Positions 1-7,239 of a stretch of DNA of 64,000 bases are shown here, one piece after another; position 1 is the stretch's first letter; each line of letters begins with the position of its first letter. The translations under genes and the position numbers were made by a program. The stretch is from positions 62,001-126,000 of the forward strand of contig NZ_JADKYB010000026.1 of NCBI RefSeq assembly GCF_016918855.1. The letters run 5' to 3'. The notes under the pieces were generated by a model that ran no database searches, was not told where the DNA came from, and worked only from the letters and a program-made list of their open reading frames with translations. This DNA comes from Actinacidiphila acididurans. Lineage in GTDB: Bacteria; Actinomycetota; Actinomycetes; Streptomycetales; Streptomycetaceae.

Positions 1-2
1 AG

Positions 3-389
3 GCGGTTGCCGGGCGCTACGACGTGGTCACCTGGCAGCAGCGCGAACTGCGGCTGCTGCTGGCGAAGAACCCGGCCGGCTGGCTGGAGACGTTCTCCCT
101 CATCGACGGGCCGCCCACCCCGGTGATCCTGTCGGTCAACGCCCGCGGGGCGGACGGCACCGACACCTCCTGGCTGTGGGACGTGGACTACACCCGGCTG
201 GCCGGGCACCCGATCATGGTGCTGGGCGACCGCAAGCTGGACCTGGCGGTCCGGCTGGAGGTGGCCGGGCTGGAGTTCCGGGTCTGCCAGGGCCTGGAGG
301 AGGCGGTGCGCACCGCGCCGCCCGGCCGGATCGAGGCCATCGCCAACTACACCGCCTTCCAGGACCTGCGCCGCAAGGTCGGCAATTGA
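3..389 (+). CDS. murT: MurT-like lipid II isoglutaminyl synthase ligase subunit, C-terminal part (5' end outside window)
   Basis: The reading frame is open from the first bases of the window, so only the last 128 residues are visible. They match the C-terminal DUF1727 domain of MurT, with the family-typical stretch LLAKNPAGW followed by a Glu. MurT is a Mur-ligase-like ATPase that, with GatD, amidates the alpha-carboxyl of D-Glu in the stem peptide of lipid II at the inner face of the membrane. A gatD gene follows after 29 bases in the same direction, which is the usual operon order. The catalytic Mur-ligase core lies upstream of the window and cannot be checked. Confidence 0.88.
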   Translation, partial: AVAGRYDVVTWQQRELRLLLAKNPAGWLETFSLIDGPPTPVILSVNARGADGTDTSWLWDVDYTRLAGHPIMVLGDRKLDLAVRLEVAGLEFRVCQGLEEAVRTAPPGRIEAIANYTAFQDLRRKVGN

Positions 390-418
390 CCCGCCCGCGA
401 GCGAGCCGAGGAGCAACG

Positions 419-1147
419 ATGAGTGAGTCCAGCCTGCGCGTGGTGTGGGTCTACCCCGACCTGCTGAGCACCTACGGCGACCAGGGCAACGCGCTGGTGG
501 TCGAGCGCCGGGCCATGCAGCGGCGGGTGCCGGTCAGCCGGGTGGACGTCCGCTCCGACCAGCGGATCCCCACCTCCGGGGACATCTACCTGATCGGCGG
601 CGGCGAGGACCGCCCGCAGCGGCTGGCCGCCGAGCGGCTGCGCCGTGACGGGGGGCTGAGCCGGGCGGTGGCCAACGGCGCCATCGTGTTCTCGGTCTGC
701 GCCGGCTATCAGATCCTGGGCCACGAGTTCGTCAACGACCTCGGCCGCCCCGAGGCGGGCCTGGGCCTGCTGGACGTGGTGAGCGTGCGCGGCGAGGGCG
801 AGCGGTGCGTGGGCGACGTGCTGGCCGACATCGACCCGCGGCTGAACCTGCCGCCGCTCACCGGCTTCGAGAACCACCAGGGCGTCACCCACCTGGGCCC
901 GACCGCGCGGCCGTTCGCCCGGCTGCGGATCGGCAAGGGCAACGGCACCGGCGACGGCACCGAGGGCGCCTTCAACGACACCGTGTTCGGCACCTACATG
1001 CACGGCCCGGTCATGGCCCGCAACCCGCAGATCGCCGACCTGCTGATCAAGCTGGCGCTGGACGTGAACGCGCTGCCGCCGGTGGACGACCAGTGGTTCG
1101 AGGCGCTGCGCGCCGAGCGGATCGCCGCTGCGACACAGCCCGCCTGA
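419..1147 (+). CDS. gatD: GatD-like type 1 glutamine amidotransferase, lipid II isoglutaminyl synthase subunit
   Basis: A 242-residue class I glutamine amidotransferase of the cobyric-acid-synthase-like type. It would release ammonia from glutamine and pass it to MurT for amidation of lipid II glutamate. The nucleophile is Cys94 in FSVCAGYQILG, the same residue number as in the Staphylococcus aureus enzyme. The partner His is probably His195 in GTYMHGP. The N-terminus carries the family's YPDLLSTYGDQGN segment. The ATG at 419 follows a GAGGAG ribosome binding site; a longer open frame further upstream overlaps murT and is spurious. With murT it forms a two-gene operon. Confidence 0.92.
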   Translation: MSESSLRVVWVYPDLLSTYGDQGNALVVERRAMQRRVPVSRVDVRSDQRIPTSGDIYLIGGGEDRPQRLAAERLRRDGGLSRAVANGAIVFSVCAGYQILGHEFVNDLGRPEAGLGLLDVVSVRGEGERCVGDVLADIDPRLNLPPLTGFENHQGVTHLGPTARPFARLRIGKGNGTGDGTEGAFNDTVFGTYMHGPVMARNPQIADLLIKLALDVNALPPVDDQWFEALRAERIAAATQPA

Positions 1148-1250
1148 GCCGCCCGGGCGGGCGCTCCGACCTGCCGTTTTATGGCCGCTTTAAATGCGGC
1201 TTTATCACGGCATAATGTCCGGTCCGTACGGTTCGGGCAGTGATCGGTGG

Positions 1251-1268
1251 CGTAGCGTTCACGCTACG
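1251..1268. promoter_or_regulatory. Perfect 7-bp inverted repeat upstream of pfkA
   Basis: CGTAGCG and its exact complement CGCTACG are separated by TTCA, about 150 bases before the pfkA start codon in a 267-base intergenic region. It could be an operator or a short hairpin terminating gatD. No U-rich tail follows, which slightly favours a protein site. No known binding motif was recognised. Confidence 0.35.
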
Positions 1269-1414
1269 GAATCGTTTCCCGGAATTTGAGCAATGGTCAG
1301 ATGTCCGCACTCCGGTCGCCGTGGAGGCTCCACGGCCCGGCTGGGTAAGCTGACGACGACACCACCGGACGACGGGGTCCGGCCGCCCGGTCGAGTGCAG
1401 GAGTGTTCAGAGCA

Positions 1415-2440
1415 ATGCGTATTGGTGTGCTGACCAGCGGCGGCGACTGCCCCGGGCTGAACGCCGTCATACGGTCCGTGGTGCACCGCGCCGTCGTGGA
1501 TCACGGTGACGAGGTCATCGGTTTCCACGACGGGTGGAAGGGCCTGCTCGAATGCGACTACCGCAAGCTCGATCTCGATGCGGTGAGCGGCATCCTGGCC
1601 CGCGGCGGGACCATCCTCGGTTCCTCCCGGGTGCGGCCCGAACACCTGCGCGGCGGTGTGGACACCGCGAAGGGACATGTCTCCGACCTCGGTCTTGACG
1701 CGATCATCCCGATCGGCGGTGAGGGCACCCTGAAGGCGGCCCGGCTGCTGTCGGACGCGGGCCTGCCGATCCTTGGGGTGCCCAAGACCATCGACAACGA
1801 CATCGCGTCCACCGATGTCACCTTCGGCTTCGACACCGCGGTCATGGTGGCCACCGAGGCGCTGGACCGGCTGAAGACCACCGCGGAGTCGCACCAGCGG
1901 GTGCTGATCGTGGAGGTCATGGGCCGTCACACCGGGTGGATCGCGCTGCACGCCGGCATGGCGGCCGGCGCGCACGCCATCCTGGTGCCGGAGCGGCCGT
2001 TCGACGTGGCGGAGCTGGCCAAGGTGGTCGGGGAGCGCTTCGAGGCGGGCAAGAAGTTCGCCATAGTGGTGGTCTCCGAGGGCGCCAAGCCGCGCCCGGG
2101 CACCATGGACTTCACCTCCGGCTCCAAGGACGTCTACGGGCACGAGCGGTTCACCGGCGTGGCCAACCAGCTCTCGGTGGAGCTGGAGGAGCGGCTGGGC
2201 AAGGAGGCCCGCCCGGTCATCCTCGGCCACGTGCAGCGCGGCGGCACCCCGACCGCGTACGACAGGGTGCTCGCCACCCGGTTCGGCTGGCACGCGGTGG
2301 AGGCCGTGCACCGCGAGCAGTTCGGCATGATGACCGCGCTGCGCGGCACCGAGATCACCCTGGTGCCGCTGAGCGAGGCCGTCGAGGAGCTCAAGACGGT
2401 ACCGCCGGAGCGCTACATAGAGGCCGAGTGCGTCCTGTGA
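1415..2440 (+). CDS. pfkA: 6-phosphofructokinase, probably ATP-dependent
   Basis: A 341-residue cytoplasmic phosphofructokinase that phosphorylates fructose 6-phosphate to fructose 1,6-bisphosphate in glycolysis. The nucleotide loop SGGDCPGLNAVIR is at residues 8-20 and the catalytic TIDND at 125-129. Residue 104 in GGEG is Gly. In this family Gly at 104 goes with ATP use and Asp with pyrophosphate use, so ATP is the likelier donor, although Lys124 (PKTIDND) is shared with PPi enzymes. The ATG at 1415 gives the expected MRIGVLTSGG start behind GGAG. A GTG four codons earlier overlaps that ribosome binding site and is less likely. The gene is monocistronic, ending in a strong hairpin. Confidence 0.93.
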   Translation: MRIGVLTSGGDCPGLNAVIRSVVHRAVVDHGDEVIGFHDGWKGLLECDYRKLDLDAVSGILARGGTILGSSRVRPEHLRGGVDTAKGHVSDLGLDAIIPIGGEGTLKAARLLSDAGLPILGVPKTIDNDIASTDVTFGFDTAVMVATEALDRLKTTAESHQRVLIVEVMGRHTGWIALHAGMAAGAHAILVPERPFDVAELAKVVGERFEAGKKFAIVVVSEGAKPRPGTMDFTSGSKDVYGHERFTGVANQLSVELEERLGKEARPVILGHVQRGGTPTAYDRVLATRFGWHAVEAVHREQFGMMTALRGTEITLVPLSEAVEELKTVPPERYIEAECVL

Positions 2441-2497
2441 CCCGCTGACCGCACCCGCCGCGACGCGCCGTACCACGGCGCCGACCCGGACATCCCG

Positions 2498-2533
2498 AAC
2501 CGCCCCCGGCCGCATCCCCGGCCGGGGGCGGTT
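2498..2533 (+). terminator. Strong hairpin terminator after pfkA
   Basis: The arms AACCGCCCCCGGCCG and its exact complement form a 15-bp stem with a six-base loop, starting about 58 bases after the pfkA stop codon. There is no long U tract, as is usual for actinobacterial terminators. Confidence 0.75.
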
Positions 2534-2571
2534 CTACTCTGGTGCGGACACAACGGGCGAAGGAGCGGCGG

Positions 2572-3534
2572 ATGGATTTCGGCGGACACGGCATGCCCGG
2601 CATGCACATGGACTTGCCGCCCTTCACCCTCGGCCGCGGTCTGGGCTGGAGCAACGACCCGTTCTTCCTGGTGCTGTGCGTGCTGCTGCTGGCGCTGTAC
2701 GGGTGGGGGGTGCTGCGGCTGCGGCGCCGCGGCGACCGCTGGCCGGTGGGCCGTACGATCTCCTTCGCGCTCGGCGTGCTGACCGTGGGCGTGACCATGT
2801 GCACCAGGCTCAACGACTACGGCATGGTCATGTTCAGCGTGCACATGGTGCAGCACATGATCCTCAGCATGCTCTCGCCGCTGCTGATCCTGCTGGGCGG
2901 GCCGGTCACGCTGGCGCTGCGGGCGCTGCCGACCGCCGGAGCGGGCCGCATCGGGCCGCGCGAGCTGCTGGTGAAGCTGCTGCACAGCCGCTACCTCCAG
3001 GTGATCACCCACCCGGCGTTCACCATCCCGCTGTTCGTGGCGAGCCTGTACGGGCTGTACTTCACGCCGCTGTTCGACGACCTGATGGGCAGCCGGGCCG
3101 GGCACATCGCGATGATGGTGCACTTCCTGGCGGTGGGCCTGGTGTTCTTCTGGCCGATCATGGGCGTGGACCCGGGCCCGAACCGGCCGGGGTACGTGAT
3201 GCGGATGCTGGAGCTGTTCGCGGGGATGCCCTTCCACGCGTTCTTCGGCATCGCGCTGATGATGGCCAGCGAGCCGATGGTGTCGACCTTCAAGCACCCG
3301 CCGGTGTCGCTGGGCATCGACGCGCTGAACGACCAGACGGCGGCCGGTGGCATCGCCTGGGCGTTCAGCGAGATCCCGTCGGTCATCGTTCTGGTGGCGC
3401 TGCTGTTCCAGTGGTACACCTCCGAGCAGCGCCAGGCGCGCCGCAAGGACCGCGCGGCGGACCGGGACGGCGACGCGGAGCTGGTGGCGTACAACGCGTA
3501 CCTGGCCTCGCTCCAGGCGCGCCAGCGCGGCTGA
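2572..3534 (+). CDS. CtaG-family cytochrome c oxidase assembly protein (caa3_CtaG)
   Basis: A 320-residue integral membrane protein of the caa3_CtaG family, thought to help deliver copper or otherwise assemble the terminal oxidase. The N-terminus has a Met/His-rich stretch (GGHGMPGMHMD), a plausible copper ligand. About seven hydrophobic segments follow, with conserved His residues in HMVQHMILS and in MMVHFLAVG. The ATG at 2572 lies 6-7 bases after AAGGAG; a GTG ten codons upstream has no such site. No oxidase genes are adjacent, so the gene stands alone. Confidence 0.85.
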   Translation: MDFGGHGMPGMHMDLPPFTLGRGLGWSNDPFFLVLCVLLLALYGWGVLRLRRRGDRWPVGRTISFALGVLTVGVTMCTRLNDYGMVMFSVHMVQHMILSMLSPLLILLGGPVTLALRALPTAGAGRIGPRELLVKLLHSRYLQVITHPAFTIPLFVASLYGLYFTPLFDDLMGSRAGHIAMMVHFLAVGLVFFWPIMGVDPGPNRPGYVMRMLELFAGMPFHAFFGIALMMASEPMVSTFKHPPVSLGIDALNDQTAAGGIAWAFSEIPSVIVLVALLFQWYTSEQRQARRKDRAADRDGDAELVAYNAYLASLQARQRG

Positions 3535-3579
3535 CGGACGGCCGGCGCGGCCGAACGCACACGACAAGGGGGGCCCTGG

Positions 3580-4608
3580 ATGGGCGGGCAGGTACGGATC
3601 ACGACGTCGGCGGTGGAGTTGCCGGGCGGGGTCGTGGTCCGGTTCATGCGGACGCTGCGCCTGCCGGAGACGGGCACCCACCCGTTGCCGCCCGGGCTCG
3701 GCACCTTCCCGCTGCGCCGGGTGCAGGACTACCCGGACAGGGTCCCCGCGCAGTGGCTGGCGCACGGCGGGGTGCTGCTGCCGGTCTACCAGCGCGAGGC
3801 CATGTGGCTGAGCTTCTCCGCTCCCCGGCCGGCCGCCCTCCAGGTCGGCGCGGGCAAGGTGTGCGCGGTGTCCGGCAAGCCGTGGAGCGACCGGCTCTCC
3901 CGGGACCCGCAGAACTACCTGGTGCTGCCGCGCCAGCCGTGGCTGGACGGCATCAACTCCGGGCAGGGCACGATCCGGCAGTTCGTGGCGGTGCCACTCG
4001 GGCTCGGGGCGACCGTGGAGGGCCAGGTCTCCGGCGAGGAGGTCTGGGGCGGGGTGCAGTTGCAGGTGTTCGAGCTCGGCGAGCAGGCGCTGGGGCGGTG
4101 GCAGGCCGCCGAGCGCGAGCGGGAGCGGGCCTTCCTGCCGCCGCCCGAGCCCATGGCGTCCGGCGCACCGGGCGGACCGGTCCCGACGGCGGCCGCAGTG
4201 CCGGCACCGCGGCTGACCCGCGCCGCGCCCGCCATGGGCCTGGGCGCGGGCGGGCGGATGCGGCAGGAGGTCTACCGGGACGAGCGCCCGCTGACCGACT
4301 GGCGCGCCGAGCCGTCCGGGCGGATCTTCGTCCACTTGGCGACGGCCCCGCAGTGGCAGGACATCACCGGGGAGCCGGCGCCGTCCTCACCGGTGGACCG
4401 GGCCGCCTACACCACCGCGGGCCTGCCCTGGTACGACTACTACGACGCGGATGCCGCCGATTTGCCGGCGGCCGACCCGCTGGCGGACGTCAAGCCGGTC
4501 GGCGACTGGCTGGGCGACGACCAGACCCCGTGGGTGCCGCCGGGCCCGCACCAGGTCCAGCACCTCGGTGACGACGACCCCGGCCGGGTGAGCGACGGGG
4601 AGTGGTAG
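3580..4608 (+). CDS. Conserved hypothetical protein of unknown function
   Basis: A 342-residue soluble protein with no signal peptide or membrane segment. I do not recognise a characterised domain. The first ~170 residues look globular (TFPLRRVQDYP, PVYQREAMWLSF, RQFVAVPLGLGATVEGQVSG). The middle (about 170-230) is Pro/Ala-rich and probably a linker. The C-terminal part begins near QEVYRDERPLTDW and ends in acidic, Pro-rich sequence. The ATG follows a purine-rich AAGGGGGG site, and codon use is typical of the host. It is 45 bases downstream of the ctaG-like gene and may be co-transcribed with it. Confidence 0.75.
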   Translation: MGGQVRITTSAVELPGGVVVRFMRTLRLPETGTHPLPPGLGTFPLRRVQDYPDRVPAQWLAHGGVLLPVYQREAMWLSFSAPRPAALQVGAGKVCAVSGKPWSDRLSRDPQNYLVLPRQPWLDGINSGQGTIRQFVAVPLGLGATVEGQVSGEEVWGGVQLQVFELGEQALGRWQAAERERERAFLPPPEPMASGAPGGPVPTAAAVPAPRLTRAAPAMGLGAGGRMRQEVYRDERPLTDWRAEPSGRIFVHLATAPQWQDITGEPAPSSPVDRAAYTTAGLPWYDYYDADAADLPAADPLADVKPVGDWLGDDQTPWVPPGPHQVQHLGDDDPGRVSDGEW

Positions 4609-4727
4609 CGCGGGTGGCGGTGCCCGGTTCACCATGAGGAACGGGCCGCCCGGGGAAGGGCCGCCGCGGGGCGGGCCCGGCCGGCCGGGGTGTCCGGGAC
4701 GTTCCGGGCGTCCGGAAGGAGGGTGCC

Positions 4728-4892
4728 GTGCCCGATTCCGCGAAGGTCATGACCGCCTGCACCCTCGTCTGCCTGGTCCTGGTGGTCCTCGACAGCCTGG
4801 TGATCGGCGCCGACGCCCTGCTGTGGTCCGGCTGGGTGGTGCTCGGCCTGTGCACGGCCGGCGTCCTGCTGCTGCGCCCGCCGCGCGGCTGA
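4728..4892 (+). CDS. Small 54-residue two-helix membrane protein
   Basis: A short open frame begins with GTG seven bases after a consensus-like AAGGAGGG. The translation starts VPDSAKVMTACTLV and contains two hydrophobic segments, roughly residues 7-27 and 32-49, joined by a short loop with GADALLWSG. It ends in a basic RPPRG tail. No function is known to me. It sits between an unknown gene and a PlsC-type acyltransferase, on the same strand. The strong ribosome binding site and clean two-helix hydropathy are the main support. Confidence 0.6.
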   Translation: MPDSAKVMTACTLVCLVLVVLDSLVIGADALLWSGWVVLGLCTAGVLLLRPPRG

Positions 4893-4991
4893 GGCCCTTT
4901 CACGGCCCGACGGGAACCGCTCGCGGCGCTTCGCCCGGCAGGGCAATGAGGCTTCTGGTCACGGTGTGCGCGCGGGCACTACCCTGCGGGC

Positions 4992-5717
4992 GTGTTCTAC
5001 CGTGTGCTCAAATACGTGATCCTCGGGCCGTGGTTGCGGCTCTTCTTCCGGCCCCGGATCGAGGGCGTGGAGAACATCCCCGAGACGGGTGCCGCGATCG
5101 TGGCGGGCAATCACCTGTCCTTCTCGGACCACTTCGTGATGCCGGCGATACTCCCGCGCCGGATCACCTTTCTGGCGAAGGCGGAGTACTTCACCGGGCC
5201 GGGGCTCAAGGGCCGGCTGACGGCGGCGTTCTTCCGCAGCGTGGGCCAGATCCCGGTGGACCGGTCCGGCGGCAAGGCCGCGCAGTCGGCGATCGAGGCG
5301 GGCCTGGGGGTGCTGTCCCAGGGCGAGTTGCTCGGCATCTACCCGGAGGGCACCCGGTCCCACGACGGACGGCTGTACCGGGGGCGTACGGGTGTCGCGG
5401 TGATGGCACTGCGCGCGGGCGTGCCGGTCATTCCGTGCGCGATGGTCGGCACCTTCGAACTCCAGCCGCCAGGGCGGGCGTTCCCCAAGCTCGGCCGGAT
5501 CACCATCCGCTTCGGAAAGCCGCTGGACTTCAGCCGGTTCGCCGGCGCGGCCGAGGAGCGGGTGGTGCTGCGCTCGGTCACCGATCACATCATGTACGAG
5601 ATCATGAACCTGTCCGGCCAGGAGTACGTGGACCGCTACGCGGGCGAGGTGAAGGCCGAACAGCAGGCGCTGTCGCCGCAGGGCCCCACCGCCAGGCTGC
5701 GGCGCGGCAGGTCCTGA
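4992..5717 (+). CDS. 1-acyl-sn-glycerol-3-phosphate acyltransferase family (PlsC-type)
   Basis: A 241-residue membrane-associated acyltransferase that transfers an acyl chain to a lysophospholipid, most likely lysophosphatidate. The catalytic HX4D motif is His41 to Asp46 in NHLSFSDH. The EGTR block (YPEGTRS) is at 119-122 and a VPVIPCAMVGT block follows. The GTG start has no Shine-Dalgarno sequence but is preceded six bases upstream by TACCCT, suggesting a leaderless transcript. Streptomycetes carry several paralogues, so the exact substrate is uncertain. Confidence 0.85.
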   Translation: MFYRVLKYVILGPWLRLFFRPRIEGVENIPETGAAIVAGNHLSFSDHFVMPAILPRRITFLAKAEYFTGPGLKGRLTAAFFRSVGQIPVDRSGGKAAQSAIEAGLGVLSQGELLGIYPEGTRSHDGRLYRGRTGVAVMALRAGVPVIPCAMVGTFELQPPGRAFPKLGRITIRFGKPLDFSRFAGAAEERVVLRSVTDHIMYEIMNLSGQEYVDRYAGEVKAEQQALSPQGPTARLRRGRS

Positions 5718-5792
5718 GCCCGAAACCGTGATCGAGCCCGCGCCCGTAATCGGCTGGCGCGGCCCGGCGCGGCGCCCGTAGCGTCAACAACC

Positions 5793-6644
5793 ATGAGCGC
5801 ACGCCTGCGGAACATCGCCGCCGAGAACGAACGGATCCTGGACGAGGGCGGCTACACCGGTCCGGCGGGCCGGTTCGTCCCGCTGGCGGACGCGGTGGCC
5901 GCGGCGGCCGACGGGACCCGGCTGTTCGGGCCGCAGGCCGTGCCGCTGCCGCCGGATGTGCCGCGGGGCGTGGGCGCCCGCTGCACGGTGACGCCGGAGT
6001 CCAGCACGAAGGCGGCCGGGCGGCTGACCGCGGAGGGGTCCGGGCCGGTGGCCGTGCTCAATTTCGCCTCCGCCCGCAATCCCGGCGGCGGTTACCTGAA
6101 CGGCGCCCAGGCGCAGGAGGAAGCGGTGTGCCGGGCCTCCGCGCTGTACCGGTGCCTGCTGGGCGCCCCCGAGTACTACACGTACCACCGCGAGCACCGG
6201 GACCCGTTCTACAGCGACCGCGTCATCTTCTCCCCCGCCGTGCCGGTCTTCCGGGACGACCGCGGCGCCCTGCTCGACACGCCGTACGAGGCGGGCTTCC
6301 TGACCTGTCCCGCGCCCAATGCCGGAGTGATCGCGCGTACGATGCCGGACAGGGTGGAGTTGATCGCGCCCGCGCTGCGCGAGCGGGCCCGGCGGGTGCT
6401 CGAGGTGGCGGTCGCGGGCGGCTACCGGCGGCTGGTGCTGGGCGCCTGGGGTTGCGGGGTGTTCCAGAACGACCCGGCCACGGTGGCGGGTGCCTTCGCC
6501 GGACTGCTCATCGGGGACGGGGACTTCACGGCCCTGGTCGACGAGGTGGTCTTCGCGGTGCTGGACCGGCGGCCGGACTCCCCCACCCGGGCGGCGTTCG
6601 AGGCCGCCTTCACCACCCCGGCCGCGCCCGGCGGCCGGCGGTGA
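5793..6644 (+). CDS. Bacterial-type poly(ADP-ribose) glycohydrolase-like protein (TIGR02452 family)
   Basis: A 283-residue protein of the microbial PARG/TIGR02452 family, macrodomain-related enzymes that remove ADP-ribose or poly(ADP-ribose) from proteins. The family signature GGG-x-QEE is complete: GGG at 98-100 and QEE at 108-110 in GGGYLNGAQAQEE. The C-terminal GAWGCGVFQNDP block is also typical. There is no ribosome binding site; a TAGCGT box ends eight bases before the ATG, consistent with leaderless expression. No ADP-ribosyltransferase gene is visible nearby, so the substrate is unknown. Confidence 0.85.
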   Translation: MSARLRNIAAENERILDEGGYTGPAGRFVPLADAVAAAADGTRLFGPQAVPLPPDVPRGVGARCTVTPESSTKAAGRLTAEGSGPVAVLNFASARNPGGGYLNGAQAQEEAVCRASALYRCLLGAPEYYTYHREHRDPFYSDRVIFSPAVPVFRDDRGALLDTPYEAGFLTCPAPNAGVIARTMPDRVELIAPALRERARRVLEVAVAGGYRRLVLGAWGCGVFQNDPATVAGAFAGLLIGDGDFTALVDEVVFAVLDRRPDSPTRAAFEAAFTTPAAPGGRR

Positions 6645-6672
6645 CCGGACGAGAAGGGCGACACACGCGGGT

Positions 6673-7158
6673 ATGAGCGAGCACGAGACGTACGACCGGC
6701 TGATCGCGCTGCTGGACGAGCAGGGCGCGCAGTACCGGACCATCGATCACGCGCCGGAGGGCGCCACCGAGGTGGTCAGCGAACTGCGCGGCAACAACCT
6801 GGCGCAGGCGGCCAAGTGCATCGTGGTGATGGTCAAGGTCGGCAAGAAGGTGACCCGTTACGTGCTGGCGGTGGTGCCCGGCGACCGGCGGGTGGACCTG
6901 GCCGCGGTCAAGGCACTGCTGGAGGGCACCTACGTGTCGTTCGCCTCCCGGGACATCGCCGAGCGGCTGGCCGGCAGTGTCAGCGGCACCGTGCTGCCGT
7001 TCTCCTTCGACGAGCGCCTGGAACTGGTGGTGGACCCGGAGCTGCTCACTCACGAGGAGATCTTCTTCAACGCGGCCCGGCTGGACCGTTCGCTGGCGCT
7101 GTCGGTGAAGGACTACGTGCGGATCACCGCGCCGCGCGTCGAGGCGATCGCGGGCTGA
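6673..7158 (+). CDS. YbaK/EbsC-type aminoacyl-tRNA deacylase
   Basis: A 161-residue single-domain protein of the YbaK/ProRS-INS superfamily, which hydrolyses mischarged tRNAs (typically Cys-tRNAPro or Ala-tRNAPro). Recognisable elements are EGATEVVSELRG, the AAKCIVVMVK strand with a conserved Lys, and the GDRRVDLAAVKAL block. The ATG at 6673 is chosen because it gives the normal length; an in-frame extension upstream overlaps the PARG-like gene. It follows that gene by 28 bases and may be co-transcribed. Specificity cannot be read from the sequence. Confidence 0.82.
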   Translation: MSEHETYDRLIALLDEQGAQYRTIDHAPEGATEVVSELRGNNLAQAAKCIVVMVKVGKKVTRYVLAVVPGDRRVDLAAVKALLEGTYVSFASRDIAERLAGSVSGTVLPFSFDERLELVVDPELLTHEEIFFNAARLDRSLALSVKDYVRITAPRVEAIAG

Positions 7159-7172
7159 GCCCGTCCCGCGCG

Positions 7173-7202
7173 GTGGGCCCCGTCCCGGGGGGCGGGGCCC
7201 AC
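7173..7202. terminator. Bidirectional hairpin between convergent genes
   Basis: GTGGGCCCCG pairs exactly with CGGGGCCCAC around a ten-base loop, between the convergent YbaK-type and aminopeptidase genes. Confidence 0.6.
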
Positions 7203-7239
7203 GGCTCGGGCGGTCAGTGCCTTTCGGTCACGGGGCCCG

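Noticed and set aside
1415..2440. Pyrophosphate-dependent phosphofructokinase
   Set aside because: Residue 104 is Gly rather than the Asp typical of PPi-dependent enzymes, although Lys124 leaves some doubt.
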